Below, one piece after another: positions 25,139-37,615 of a stretch of 64,000 nt of DNA. Each line of letters starts with the position of its first letter. Positions within the stretch are counted from its first letter, which is position 1. The notes beneath the pieces were generated by a model. The model was not told the origin of the DNA. It ran no database searches and saw only the letters and a list, made by a program, of their open reading frames with translations. Location: assembly GCA_032433595.1 (NCBI GenBank), contig JASWJB010000190.1:20600-84599 (forward strand), in the 5' to 3' direction. Origin of the DNA: Conoideocrella luteorostrata. Its lineage: Eukaryota; Ascomycota; Sordariomycetes; Hypocreales; Clavicipitaceae. The position numbers were made by a program, and so were the translations under genes.

Positions 25139-27260
25139 CTACGCAGCATCTCTCAGAGCATTGCTCTCCAACTCCCTCAGCGGAAGCTTCATCCCAGAAC
25201 GATCACCGCCCTCGTCTTGCTGTCTCAAGGACCGCCGTGCCCTGACCTGACCATTTATGACTTCCTCCTTCGTAACATTCAGCTTGTCCTCGCCTAAGCC
25301 CATAGAGCGCATGAACTGCAGAGTAGCAGTCCACTCCTGCTGCTTACGTGCCTCACTCCAGCTCAACTCCTCGGCTAAAACATCGATCACGCGCGGCAAA
25401 GCGTGCAGTGCGGTGCTGATGTCCAGGAATGCGAGTCTCATTCTCCGCGAAATAACATCGGCGGCGGTGCAAGCTGCCTCGGAACGGACTGCGTGTCGCA
25501 GCTCAGCTTCGATAAAGGGGAAGGAAGGCGCCAGACGAGCAGTGGAGTTTGAGCTGGAGAGGACGGCCCAGGCACGATCGCCGTAGTTGGTCGCGAGATG
25601 ATGAGCAATGTCGGCGTCAATGGCAGGGTACACTTCCATGAGCTGGGCAGGCAGGGAGGTAGAGAAGCCGTAGGCGCCGAGCACAGGGGTGGTAAGCGTC
25701 TTGCAGGAGCCGTTAGTGATGGAACCGGGCAAGTCGTAGCCGCTGATGTTTGGGAGGGCGACAGATCGGGGCGTCAGGTTGAACGTCTTAATGGCTTCAT
25801 TGACGGCGTCCTCGGCCATTTGGCGGTATGTGGTCCATTTGCCGCCAGCGCAGGTGAGAAGGCCGGAAGGAGACACAGTGACGAGATGCGAGCGGACGAG
25901 TGATTCTGTGTTGCCGGCTTTTGGGTCGCGGACAAGGGGACGGATGCCTTGTATAACGAGGTTAGCTTGTCTTATTCCACAAAGACATAAGAAGGGGGAA
26001 GCAGAAACACTCACCAGACCATGTAGCAAGAACATCATCGCGAGTCAGAACACTCTCCGGAGCCAGCAGCTTGCTAACCTCCTTCAAGATGAAATCTACA
26101 TCATCCTGACGCGCAACAGGCTCTCTTTCGACATCACAAGCATTATCCGTGGTTCCCGCTACAGTCATGCCCTGCCACGGCAGAACGAAGACGACCCGAC
26201 CGTCCGAAGTAGCCGCATCCAAGATACCCATGCCCTTGGGGCACAGCTTGCCGGGCAACATGACGTGAGCACCGGAAGCAGGAGCAACAATTTCCTTGCG
26301 CTGCGGATCGTCCATGCGCTCCACGGCATCGGTAAACGGCCCAGTGGCGTTGATGACGCCCTTTGCGCGAACAGTGAAAGGCTCAGAGTCAGATCCACCC
26401 TCATTGATCAGGTCACGGACCTTGGCACCGCAAATCTTGCCATTGGCATCCTTTTCGAGAGCCGTCACCTCGACGTGGTTGAGGACAGTGGCACCGTAGA
26501 GAGAAGCAGTCAGGGCGAGGGAGACATTCATGCGCGAATCATTGTGTTGACCATCGTAGTATACCAAAGCGCCAACCAGGTTGTCCCGTCGAAGAAGGGG
26601 GAAAGAGTCAATAGCCTTGCTACGGCTGAGCAGATAAGAGCTTTCGAGGCCTTGCGACCCGGCGAGCAGATCGTACATTTTGCAGCCGACCCACATGTAC
26701 GGAGCCTGAAACCAGCTCTGCAAGGGCAGCAGAATTGGCAACGAAGTCGACAGATGCGGCGCAATGTTCAAAAATCCCTTTCTCTCGCGGAGCGCCTCAA
26801 TCACCAGCTCCAGCTGCGGGTAGTCGAGGTTCCAAACGGCCTTTTCGAGATATCGCACACCCCCGTGGACGAGCTTGGTGCTTTTGGAGCTCGTCCCGGC
26901 GGAGAAGTCGTCGCGCTCAACGAGAGCGACCTTGAGGCCGCGAGTCACAGCATCCAAGGCAATGCCAGTTCCGGTAGCGCCGCCGCCAACGATCAGGAGG
27001 TCGTATTCATGTTCGGCGTCGTTTGCCTTTGCGCCGTTGTGCCTTCTCAGCTCGGCGAGCTGTTCGCTGCGGCTCCTGGTGGCGGCAAAAGTGGGAGGGG
27101 TGATTTTTCCAGAGCTGTCTCGCTGTACGGGGACGAGGGCCTTGTCGTGGGAGAGGTTCTTGTTTGCGCGGGCGTATGCGACGCTCCCGCCAGCAGCTAC
27201 GGCGGTGACTGCTGTGGCCGCGGCAATGGGGCGCCAAAGGTGAGAAAGGCGAGACGCCAT
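25139..27260 (-). CDS. GUT2: Mitochondrial FAD-dependent glycerol-3-phosphate dehydrogenase
   Basis: The exons are 27260-26015 and 25947-25139, giving 684 aa. The 67-nt intron has donor GTGAGT, branch point GCTAACC and acceptor AAG, and the join restores TWSGIRPLVRDP. The enzyme oxidises glycerol-3-phosphate to dihydroxyacetone phosphate at the outer face of the inner mitochondrial membrane and passes electrons to ubiquinone. The N-terminus has an Arg-containing presequence plus a hydrophobic stretch (residues 11-30, Ala/Val-rich), then a Rossmann motif DLLIVGGGATGTGIALDAVTRG at about residue 87. FAD-dependent glycerol-3-phosphate dehydrogenase signatures follow: GTSSKSTKLVHGGVRYLEKA, NDSRMNVSLALTA, GVINATGPF, HVMLPGKLCPKGMGI and LLTCAGGKWTTYRQMAEDAV. 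A C-terminal DAO_C-type helical domain ends the protein. Length fits the fungal family. It lies about 3 kb from an aquaglyceroporin and 8.7 kb from glycerol kinase. Confidence 0.96.
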
Positions 27261-30195
27261 AGTGCTGAGTACGGCCCTCTAGATAAATGATTTTCGGGCG
27301 TGGGCGTGGGCGTTCCGAGAAGTCTTTATTTGAGATTTGTGAGTATTCGTCGATACTGCTGTGGTTGGTGTTGGTGTTGATAAAGGGTGCAGTCACCAGG
27401 ACAGGCTCAACACGGTCCAGATCAACCACGTATATATCGAAAAGACAGAAAAGAAACAAAAGACAAGTTAGACCCAATGAGTCAAACTAGACGAGAAATA
27501 GCCACGGCCAAGATATCCGAGCTGCACAGGACAGCTGCAGCCAAATAAAAAATCGGGGACCAGGGGGTCGGTGTTCCAAATGCCGGGGAATCTCTGATTT
27601 GTGGAAACCACAAAATTAACAAATCCAAGGTTCACCGAGACACGTACAGCTGTATCATGTGCTTCGTGCCCAACTTTAATGGCGAACAGGCAAGCCGTGA
27701 AACTTTTTTGCTCCGTACAAATAAATCTAGCTAAAAAGGAAGAGGTGAGGTGGTTAAGTCTCACCTGTAAATACTGAGGGCGAGATACGCGGCGTGCCGT
27801 GTTGTCGCACCTTCCCACCAATGGGGTGTGCCACGTGCTGATTCTTTTGGGCATTTTCAATATCACTGTGAATGCGCTGGTCAGAAACAGCTCCTTTTTT
27901 TCTGCTCGGTGTGTGACATCATTGGCGGAGACTGGGGAGAGATACGGCATGAGAGCGCTGCGGTGTTTGTAATGCTCCTCCCTGCACCGAGCTGCTGCCG
28001 AAACGAAGCCCCTGCTGCAGCTACTCCGAACTCCGTACTCTACTACGAACTATTTCTGCTCGCCGCAGTCAAACCACTTTTTTAGAATCATCTCTTCACT
28101 GCCTTAACACCCGATGTCATCGTCAGTCCGGGCCCTCCGGTGTGCGTTCACGGAGCGGAGCAGCCCCCCGTCTGCTTCATTCATCGGTGATGTGGAAAAT
28201 TCCAAGACTATGTCATTCACTCCACTGCGACTACGGAGTCGTGTTTTGCGTGGTACTCGGAGTACGGAGTACCCCATACAAGCGTCAGCCAAGAGCCGCG
28301 AACCGCTGCTCTCCGTTTATGCACCTCGGGATTGCAATACCGAGATTGTGTCAAGTTCTGTGGGGGCGATTTATCCGCCGCAAGGATGGAGGGAAGCCAG
28401 TCGGTGCTGATTTCCCGAAATCTGCGATTGTACGGAGTCCTCCATGGCTTCTGCGTGTCGGAATCGGTATACCGAGCCGAGTCCGATCTAGCATCCCTCA
28501 CGCAGACCGCAGCAGGGATCGCGGCTAATTAGACTTGACGGCCGCAGCCACGGACTAGAAACTTCTTCTGATTGCTCCAACACGGCACACCACCATTTGA
28601 CAGCCAAAAAGTCCGATCAGACTCAGAAACGCCGCTCGTTCTCAAGATCGGCGCACACTGTGCCTCAAGTACATTTACCCACTCTCTCCTTGCTCCGTAC
28701 TCCTTACTCAAGTACCTGACGCCACCCTCGACGCGGAAGCCATTTCCAAAATGGGACATAGTTGCAAGAGCGTTGTTCTTGCCTTCTTCTAGAACAATAG
28801 TTGTGGCGTTGTATCACACCACGTCTGCCACTAAGGGGGGGTTATGTCGTGCATACAAAACATTTGTTTACTTAACTATCCCCCGTGTTGTAGTAGCGAT
28901 TCACCCATTTTCCGACCTGTTATGCTTCCGAGCATGTCGGTTAATTAATTAGTCAGTGTTACAATTACGACATACTGCAGTTTTGTAGAAGTCAAAAAGC
29001 CGTGTTTGCCGTGTGTAGAGTACAGTCTACTCGGCTTCTTATCACGTTCGCCCCCCCATATGTCGATCCTATGTGTTCTGAACGTGACAATTTGATGTTG
29101 CTGCAGGGCCGAGGCTCGCGTATATCCAAAAGAAACAATTACAGGGTGCCCATATATCGCTCTCAGGCATGATATCCAAGGGTTTACCAACAAGTAGATA
29201 GACCATCGAAATCGTCGGCTCTAGCTCGGTTAATTTTCACCACAAACTATCTGTGTAGTATGTGCAACCGTAACCTACACTACCATTGTAAGGCAATCAG
29301 CAAAGTTTTGTGTGACCTACACCACGAGATGCTATGCGTACGCTTGTACACGAGCCACGCAAGCCCACATCAAACTATTACAAGCCATGAAGGTCTTTAG
29401 TATCATTAAAGTCGACCCATTCAATGTTCTGGACTCTCTGATGGATACTAATACGGAGAGAACCACATGGCTTACCGCGCAACTCAGCAAGCTAGGCCCC
29501 GTCTTTCCCACTGCAAGATATTCCACGCCCTTTTGATGCGGGATATCACACACCCGCCCACTTGCCGCATCACATGGCACACAGATTTCACTGAAGCATC
29601 GAAAATAGCCTATATAGGCAAAACCTTATATGCTCAGCGGAGCATGGAGCTGCGGTTTCGTGAGACGCCAACCAACGTCTCGAGTAGATAGGCTCAAACC
29701 ACGGGGTGAATCAACGCTACCGGCAACATGTACACCGACCAAACCGAATATTGGTCGTTCGATGCCGAAAACCCCGAATCAAACTTTCATACTCCGAATT
29801 CGCACTGCAGACAAAAGGGTAAAAATTACTCTGATCGCTTAAATTCGCTTCAAGATTCCACACTTCAAATGCTTCATGGCGGTACATAAACTCGCTCGTA
29901 GTAACAAAACACCAAGATTCCCACCCATAGGTACATGCATTGCGTATAAATAATACACGCACTCAAAAATAACAGTCAAAACGCCCAATGCAGTTAGACA
30001 TGCCTCGTTTGCAGACCCGGAATCGATAGCGTGCTGTTGGTCTGTCGCCAGCTCGGTCTGTTGGGTCCTGTTCTGTTTTCCCCCGACTATTTCTGTTTCT
30101 TCTTCGGCTTTTTATGTACATGAAAAACAATTCTACTATAATTTTCCTGAACCGTTTTCATTTCAAACGTGGATAACGTCACAAGTTATGGCTTC
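27261..30195. other. Intergenic, GUT2 upstream and aquaglyceroporin downstream
   Basis: About 2.9 kb. Upstream of GUT2 there is a CCGGGG site at 27583 (a CreA-type SYGGRG consensus) and a CACGTG at 27832. TACGGAGT-type motifs occur near 28032, 28232, 28262 and 28431. The short ORFs lack support. Confidence 0.4.
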
Positions 30196-31359
30196 CTATA
30201 CTTTAGATTCGGGAGATTTGTTGTACGTGTTTGACCAAACGCTGCGGCGGGGTTTGAGTAGGCGGTTGAACCCCAAGTATGGCATGTTAATAGGCGAATC
30301 TCCCGTGTAAATGAAGAGATCGTAGAGGCCGCCACCAGCGAGGCAGCCTAAGAACGGAATAACTATTGGGATCTGTAATATTGGTCAGTATTTGAGAACT
30401 TCACATAAACACACAATGGATGGCGGCAAAAACACTTACCCAGAAGTAGTAACCGCCGAAAGAGAAAACCTCGGGACCATAGCCAACCATGTACGTAACG
30501 AGACGAGGACCAAAGTCACGGGCCAGGTTGATAGCATAGCCCGTCTCCCAACCGAAGCAAGCGCCAATGCCAAAAATGAGGAAGAAGAGGCCGAGGGGCA
30601 TCAGAGGCCCCGCGCCAATATTCTGGTTGTCAGCCATGGCGAAAATAACGAATTGGAGAATTGTGCTGGCCACAAATTCAGAGAAGACCATGCCAGTACG
30701 GGTCATGAACTCGGCGGGGTACGTGCAAAAGACACCGGCCGTGGCATTGGGTCCGCTGACAGTGCGGAGATGTGAGCCTCCCTCAAAGTTATCAATAGCA
30801 GAGCGATAGTTGCCGTAGATGATAGCAGCGCCCATCATAGCGCCGAGAAGCTGAGCCAGAGCATAAACGGGAAACTTGCGCCATGGATGGCCACGGTAGA
30901 CGCAGTTGGCCAGTGTGACGGCGGGATTAATGTGACCACCGGATTTTCCGCTGACATACACACCAAGCATGACACCGATACTATGGCGGCTGGTTAGTTA
31001 TCATTGGAATTAGACAGTAAAAGGGGAAATTTCTCATTTCTCTCCCATCGGCCAACTTACCCCCAACCCCATGAAATACTTTGATAGTTGCCCTTTACAT
31101 TGTTGCTCAGCACGACTTGGGCAACGACACCGTCTCCAAACAGAATGAGAATCATGGTTCCGAAAAACTCTGAAAAGGCATCTTGCCAGATGGATCGAAT
31201 CTTGGGCCATCGCGGCTGCTCTTCGTCGAGGATCATATCAGATCCTGGCGCAGGTTCGTCATGGATGACAGAACCTCCCATGTCGACTTTAAAGATAGGT
31301 ACGGACTTGTCAATGGATGATTCTGACACGGAATCGTGATTCGGGGGGAGAATGGACAT
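30196..31359 (-). CDS. Aquaglyceroporin (MIP family)
   Basis: The exons are 31359-31061, 30980-30440 and 30372-30196, giving 338 aa. Both introns are 67-80 nt with GTAAGT donors. This is a glycerol/water channel of the plasma membrane. The N-terminal cytosolic tail is about 65 residues, followed by six membrane spans. Pore motifs are the first NPA in SGGHINPAVTLANC (residues 118-120) and a variant second motif NLA in GYAINLARDFGPRL (251-255). The conserved Asp after that motif (D255) marks a glycerol-conducting channel rather than a strict water channel. The replacement of the second NPA by NLA is common in fungal aquaglyceroporins I know, so it is not by itself a defect. The 58-residue third exon supplies the last helix (IPIVIPFLGCLAGGGLYDLFIY) and a basic tail. 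The start at 31359 (MSILPPNHDS) is the first ATG after the upstream frame. It sits between GUT2 and GUT1. Confidence 0.95.
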
Positions 31360-34300
31360 GAGGACTAGCGTGGAGGGACCTTTAAATGAAGGAGGGAATG
31401 ACGAGGAAGCTGGTAGTAGACAATACTGGACGATGAGATGTTCGGAGTGTCTGGTATGATATGGAGCCAAGCATTTACGGGTATAAAGTGGGAACTCAAG
31501 GAGACGGATGCACCGGGTCAACAAAGTCCAACTTGTCCTCTGGTAAAGTTTTCTTTCTGATGGGGGGAGACCTGACTATTATGTATCCCCACGGGGAGTT
31601 CATAAACATGGAGGTGTCAAGGCCGTTGAAAGAAGGAGAAGGGTAAAAAAAAAGCCCCAGACCAGTAGGGACTAAAGAGAAACTTGGGGTAATGAACCAC
31701 GGGGCTTGTGAGAACCAGCCGGGAGGAGCTGACAACTTTGGAACCTTGGAAAGATGAGGGGGTGTTGAAGAGGGATGGGAGGGGCTGGGTGTGTGCCTTT
31801 TTTTTTTCCACTTGCCCTTGCCTTTCTGCCTTTGTCTTCGCCTGGGCCTAGGCCTGGATAAGGTGGTGATGGAGGAGGAGAAAGTGAGAGGGATGAAAAA
31901 ACCAAGTACGTCGTCGCTTACTTAGCTCAAAGTCAGTTACCGGTTTTCACAAGTACCACTTGCCATTGAAACTGCTAGTGTCACCGAACAAGAATAAGTA
32001 CATGGATTCGTACACGGCAAAGGGCCTTTACAAGTAAACCATGTGCCACAATGGGTCTTACGTCCCTTCGGGTGGGTGTTTGAGTGCCAGAAGGAGAAAC
32101 CAGGCATTGTGAAAGCTGGGAGAGCCAACTTTGAAAGCCTTCGCCGAAGGAGTAAGAACTTGCGAAGGAGGGCTTGGAAGGGCAAGCCTGGTGTGGACTC
32201 GCCGTTCGGTCGCGCCGGGGGTGGGCGCCAGCGGACTGAGCTGACCTGCCCCGACTGTGCAGTGTAAGATGGGCAGTCTGTCAGTGTAGAGCAGTGCAGT
32301 GGTGCAAGTGCAGTACAGCACAGTGCAGGCTGGGACGGCCACAGCCACCTGTTCCGGACAACTTGGCACCGAAGTGGATGACGATGCAGGCTCCGAGTGG
32401 ACACTGCCGCAGGGGTTGCAGCTGCTGGAGCAATCGATGACGGGGGCCTTGGAGCCAAGAAAGGCTAAGGACACTGGAGTCGAGAGGGGCCGCCTCCACA
32501 ACTTCCTTCCTTCCCTGCCGGCCTGCATTCGTCCGTGGACTTTTGAATCTTCGTCTGTGCTTTGTGAATCGCATCGTACAGCACATACCTTCAGGGTCCT
32601 TGTGGATTCTTCAGCCATCGATTTTTGAAGAACACAATGGCTGCTCCGCGGTGTCTTTCATCAGTTAATTCCGCCTTGACCCCTTCGGCTCATTAAAATT
32701 TGCTTGTGGCGCACCAAACAAGTTGGCCAAAATGCTGGTGTCAAACATCTAGAACCACCAGTTCACATCACGGGAGACGCCTTCGTGCACGAGAGGGGCC
32801 AGTTTTGCGGTGGCTGACTAGTTCAGTATGCAAATGATATTCTGGGAATGCAGGTTCGGTCGAATTAGCCGAATGATGTGAAATATTGCTCAGAATGCTG
32901 ATGTTGATGCTGATGATGCCCCAACGGATGCATCTAGATGTATTACAGGGTTGCTTGCAAGTTGGCGCCTTTTTCGAGTTGTCCCCGGGATATAACGGAT
33001 ACATACTGGTATCACCTTATCATTGCTGACAGGCAATGTGATATAGCACTCGGTGAGGGAATTGAAGTTTGGTATCGTACATTTGTAATCCAGTTTTCAT
33101 TTTATAGTATGGAGTACAGTAGATAACGAACCGTGTGGGCTCTAGCAGAGCGATGCAGCCCTCCCTTGCCTTATCTGCATACCGACATATAAGCAACACA
33201 TTCGTATCCGTTTCAATGGCTAGTTATTCATCGCTTCTTCTTCTTTCCGAGCGAAGCAAACGAAGTGGCATCTCACCAACAACTTTGACTGACTCGAGCC
33301 AAGCACACCTTTGGCCAAGGCCGCGCAGCAAATCAGTAAACCCGTCGGGCGGGACCACCGAGGCGAATACGTCCGACTGACTATTTTTTACTCAATAACC
33401 CCGTCATTCTGGGACGCCACGGCCGCCCCGCTAACCTCTAATCCCCCGTCTGTTCGCTCAAAAACGACGAACTCGTTGCTTGTTTTTCGTTCTATAGACT
33501 AGCCGGCCATTATTGCTTCCGTTTCCCCGCAGCCGGTTGAAAACCGCTTGTCATGTAATACTATTTCTAGCTTGCCCTATTCAACGTCTAAATAGGCTGT
33601 TAAAGTAGCTGAAGCATGTCGCCTTCGCGGAGGTGGCGGGCTGGTTGGCTGGCTGGCATCCGGCGATGGTGAAGATCTGCCTCGGCCGAAGGGCCTTTCT
33701 CTGATCTGCCTGGGAACGCCGCATCCCATCCCCAGATTCAGCCACCAACGCGGCCAACACCCAGTAAGCAAGCAGCGTTGTCGGCAGTGCCCTAGTGGTG
33801 TGAGAACTGTTGCTCGCTCTCTGCAAGAAAGGAGCAGCGTCACCAATCAGGTTAGTGGCATGCGAGCAAGCGATTTCAATAAGCTTCTAGGGCGCCACTC
33901 GTTGGTTGTGGCGGCACAGCTTCCCCTGGCTGTTGCAAGGGGCGGCCTGCACAGCAGCTGCGGCAATGGCGTAGTTTATCTGTACGGAGTACTTGATATT
34001 TTACAAATACAATCCCGCTGCTTTGTGCTAGTACAGTCCTGCCGTGTGAAGGCCTGCTTCTCGTACCGTTTGCCCACTTCATCGACCACTGCTTCCCGCT
34101 TGGCTGGCACTGTACGTAACATTTCGCCGACTGACGCCGAGACTTGGTCGTTTACGGTGATAGTTTCCGTATACCGTATCACCCGTCTTGCAAGGTCTGT
34201 CATTATCGTCTTGTCACAAGCCATTTTCCACCGTGCGCCGTATGAATGCATAACATGTTTGTGTGTGTAGTGGGGAGCATTAAATGTTTGCACCTCTTTG

Positions 34301-35927
34301 GGTTCGTCAACGCTGCTGTTACTACTCCGCAGGGCAACTAAAATAAGCGCTTACAATTTCGTATACCAACCAGCCTTCGGGTTCTGTGACTGTTTCTGCT
34401 CGATAAGATTTTCAGGTGAATCGAATTCCGAAGAACTTTATCATTAATTCCGTGCTAGACTTCCTTGGTTGCTTACTCTATGCCAGCAGCCATGCAAAAA
34501 CTTATCGCCTCATACTGTATGCATGTCCCGCCTGTTGCTGTGTCTTCGACGCACGCCTTCTTGGGCCATTAAATTTGTGCCTTGGCATCCCAACGTCGCA
34601 GTAGCTCGGCTTTTGCTTTGAGGTAACGACCTGTGCTCTGTTATACACTCGTCCTGCTAACGTGGGCTGAACGCTCAAATTAAGCTACGTTTCCCGGTTG
34701 TTGGGTGCATGCTAGCCGACCATGCTCGCATCAACTTGGAAGAGAGGATGGAAATTATCCGCCAGTGGAGTCCTGTTTGAACTAATTGTCGCGAATCTCG
34801 GGTCTTAAAGACCGAATTTCATGCTTCACAAAATCACTAAACGCTTCAGAGTGTCCACTTTGAAGTCCGCTTTTGGATGACATGCGGTTCCCGCAACGGC
34901 GATTTCGGGAACTTGCATCACCGCATGGCAAAGACGACAAGAAAGAATTAAAGAAGAGAAAAGCGTGTATAGTGGGCCAAAGGAGATCCTGTCCACTTCA
35001 ACACTCCGATGGGGAATTGAGGTCTGACCGAGCGGGTAGCAACCCACCAAGCTGGCGTTCCTGGACTGACAAGCTCAAACCAAACTATCGTGAGAAGGTG
35101 TCCCACCTGTTGACGATTTCTGTTCAACTCGTGACATGAAATGCTCGCCGCGCTACTCATGTCCTTGTCCCCCCACACTCAGCTTGGTGATACTACTAGT
35201 AGTCATAAAATGTACGAAGGGACCAGGGGGTGTAGATTATGATGGTGGTTCAAGACGTCTGGTCTAATACTCCGGGCGGAGTGCAGTATCTCGCAAACAC
35301 GGGGAAGCGCTGACAACCCGAGCGGGGATGGAGTTGGGGGGGTGTCGCCGACAGCGTTCAGCCACAGAAAGCCGGCCAGACGCCGCCAACACAATGAGCG
35401 ACAGTGATGTAAAATTCCACGAGGTGAGGGGTCTCCGCATCCAGTCCAGCCCTCTCAGATGGGGGTTTGGGGTGTTCTCCTCCAATCGAGGTCCGCGTCG
35501 GTAGCTTGAGAGCTCTCTGACAGGACATTTCTGGTTCCCCAGCTTCCATGTGAAAGAACCCTGCGTGAACCTCTGCCCAGGACTATTTACTGTCTCGCCT
35601 TGCACATTCTCGGGCTCTTGTTCTTCTCCCTCCTCCTTTGTCTTATCGCTCAATTTCAACCCCAGCTCATTTCTACGATACCCCCAGATCCCACTTCCCC
35701 GCGTCCGCCAGCTCCCCCGCAATTACCTTTCAGCCAAAGCAAGCAGCAAGCAGCACACAGCGAGCTTTGAGTGTCCGGAACAGCTTCTTCTTCTTCTTCA
35801 ACAGCTTCTGATATCAGAACGTGCTCTTTTTTAGTTGCTTTTATCTTTGTTTATTTCTTCTGGCTATCGGATGCTCTCTTCTGTCCTCCCCCACCGCTTT
35901 CACAAATTGAAAGATACGTCCGCCGCC
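31360..35927. other. 4.6-kb spacer between aquaglyceroporin and glycerol kinase
   Basis: The genes diverge, so both promoters lie here. Near the channel gene are pyrimidine/purine-rich tracts and a CCCCAG at 31655. A TACGGAGT motif is at 33982. No gene was recognised; the small ORFs overlap in several frames without domain signal. The final 700 bp are the glycerol kinase promoter and leader. Confidence 0.45.
35537..35687 (+). promoter_or_regulatory. Three CCCCAG (CreA-type) sites upstream of glycerol kinase
   Basis: CCCCAG occurs at 35537, 35660 and 35682, the last two 22 bases apart, within 400 bp of the GUT1 start. CCCCAG is the complement of CTGGGG, which fits the SYGGRG consensus of the fungal carbon-catabolite repressor CreA/CRE1. 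Glucose repression of glycerol kinase is expected from known fungal biology. Short consensus matches arise by chance, so binding is inference. Confidence 0.4.
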
Positions 35928-37615
35928 ATGTCGCCTTCTACTGCTACCACCTTCATTGGTGCCATTGATCAGGGCACCACCAGCACACGATTTCTCATCT
36001 TCAACAAGAACGGCGAGGTCGTGTCACTGCATCAGCTGGAGTTCAAGCAGATTTATCCTAACCCTGGGTAAGTCCTGCCGCGGCGGCTTTGGTGTTTGTG
36101 TCGCAAGTCGCTAACACAGCTTTGTCTGACCCAGCTGGCACGAGCATGACCCTGAAGAGCTTATCTCGTCCGTCGAGAGCTGTATTGACGGAGCCGTCAA
36201 GAAGTTCGAGACCCAGGGTCACTCCCGCGACCAGATTGTGGCCGTGGGAATCACTAATCAGCGCGAGACCACCGTAGTATGGGATAAGACAACTGGAAAG
36301 GCCCTGTACAATGCTATTGTCTGGACTGATACCCGAAACATGGAGATCGTCCGCCGCCTCAAGGGCCGCATTGGATCCGGAGAACTGACTCAACGCTGCG
36401 GCCTTCCTCTTTCCACATATTCTTCCGTGGGCCGACTGTTGTGGCTCCTCGAGAACGTTCCCGAGGTCAAAGATACCTACGAGAAAGGCAACTTGGCTTT
36501 TGGTACGGTTGACTCATGGCTGGCTTACAAGCTGAACGGTGGCACCTCTCGCAACGTCCATGTCTCCGATCCATCAAATGCCTCACGTACCATGTTTATG
36601 AATATCCACACTTTGGAATATGATCCTGAGCTGATTGACTGGTTCCGCATCGACCGCAACAAGGTCGCTCTGCCCAAGATTGTTCGCTCTGCCGATGCAG
36701 AGGCCTACGGTTCACTCGCCAGCGGTAGCCTTAGGGGTACCAAGATCATGGGATGCCTTGGAGATCAGTCTGCGGCTTTGGTTGGCCAAAAGGGTTTCAC
36801 GCCCGGCCTGGCCAAGAACACATATGGCACTGGATGTTTCCTGCTCTACAACGTCGGCGACAAGCCCGTCATTTCCACGCATGGCCTCCTATCCACCGTC
36901 GCGTTTGACTTTGGTGAGGGGAAGACTATGTATGCACTCGAGGGCAGCATTGCCGTTGCCGGCTCTAGTGTCAAATTTCTTGTAGACAATTTCGGGTTCA
37001 TTGAGTCTTCTTCCAAGCTTAGTGCTCTGGCTGAGACTGTAGAGGACAATGGTGGCTGCACATTCGTTACTGCATTCAGTGGCCTGTTCGCTCCTTACTG
37101 GATTGATGATGCCCGAGGCACAATTTTCGGCATCACCGCCTACACTCAGCGTGGGCACATCGCCCGTGCGACGCTTGAAGCCACTTGCTTCCAAACCAAG
37201 GCTATCCTTGATGCCATGGCCAAGGACAGCGGCAAGCAGCTTGCTGAGCTTGCCGTAGATGGCGGCATGTGCAATGCTGACCTTATCATGCAGGTGAGTC
37301 TATATCCTAAGAATATCTTTCCCTATTCCCAGAGTAAGGCATAGCAACGTACTAATGTAAAATAACTCTCGTCAGACTCAATCCGACATTATTGGCATTC
37401 CCGTTAATCGACCTGCCATGCGCGAAACGACTGCGCTTGGTGCTGCCATTGCTGCCGGCTTCGCCGCTGGCGTTTGGGAGTCGTTCGAGGACCTCCAGAA
37501 CGTTAACACAGAAGGCCGCACGGTTTTCAAGCCCCAGATCTCCGCCTCGGATGCCAACAAGCGATTCGAGCAATGGGAGAAGGCCGTCCAGATGAGTAAG
37601 GGCTGGTCTTCCTAA
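35928..37615 (+). CDS. GUT1: Glycerol kinase
   Basis: The exons are 35928-36067, 36135-37293 and 37376-37615, giving 512 aa. The enzyme phosphorylates glycerol with ATP to glycerol-3-phosphate in the cytosol, the first step of glycerol use. It belongs to the FGGY kinases: an N-terminal phosphate loop [16 protein letters not shown], the substrate segment [13 protein letters not shown] and [10 protein letters not shown], the second signature [19 protein letters not shown], the ATP-binding region [10 protein letters not shown] and [12 protein letters not shown], and the C-terminal [20 protein letters not shown] across the second intron. The start at 35928 has a perfect GCCGCC context. An in-frame ATG at 35871 would add 19 residues ([19 protein letters not shown]). 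Normal length for fungal enzymes, shorter than yeast Gut1. Confidence 0.97.

Noticed and set aside
25746..27290. 514-codon plus-strand ORF antisense to GUT2
   Set aside because: It lies opposite the well-supported GUT2 exons and its product has no domain logic; a frame shadow of a GC-biased gene.
35264..35722. 152-codon minus-strand ORF in the glycerol kinase promoter
   Set aside because: Antisense to promoter/leader sequence, with no domain and no splice context.
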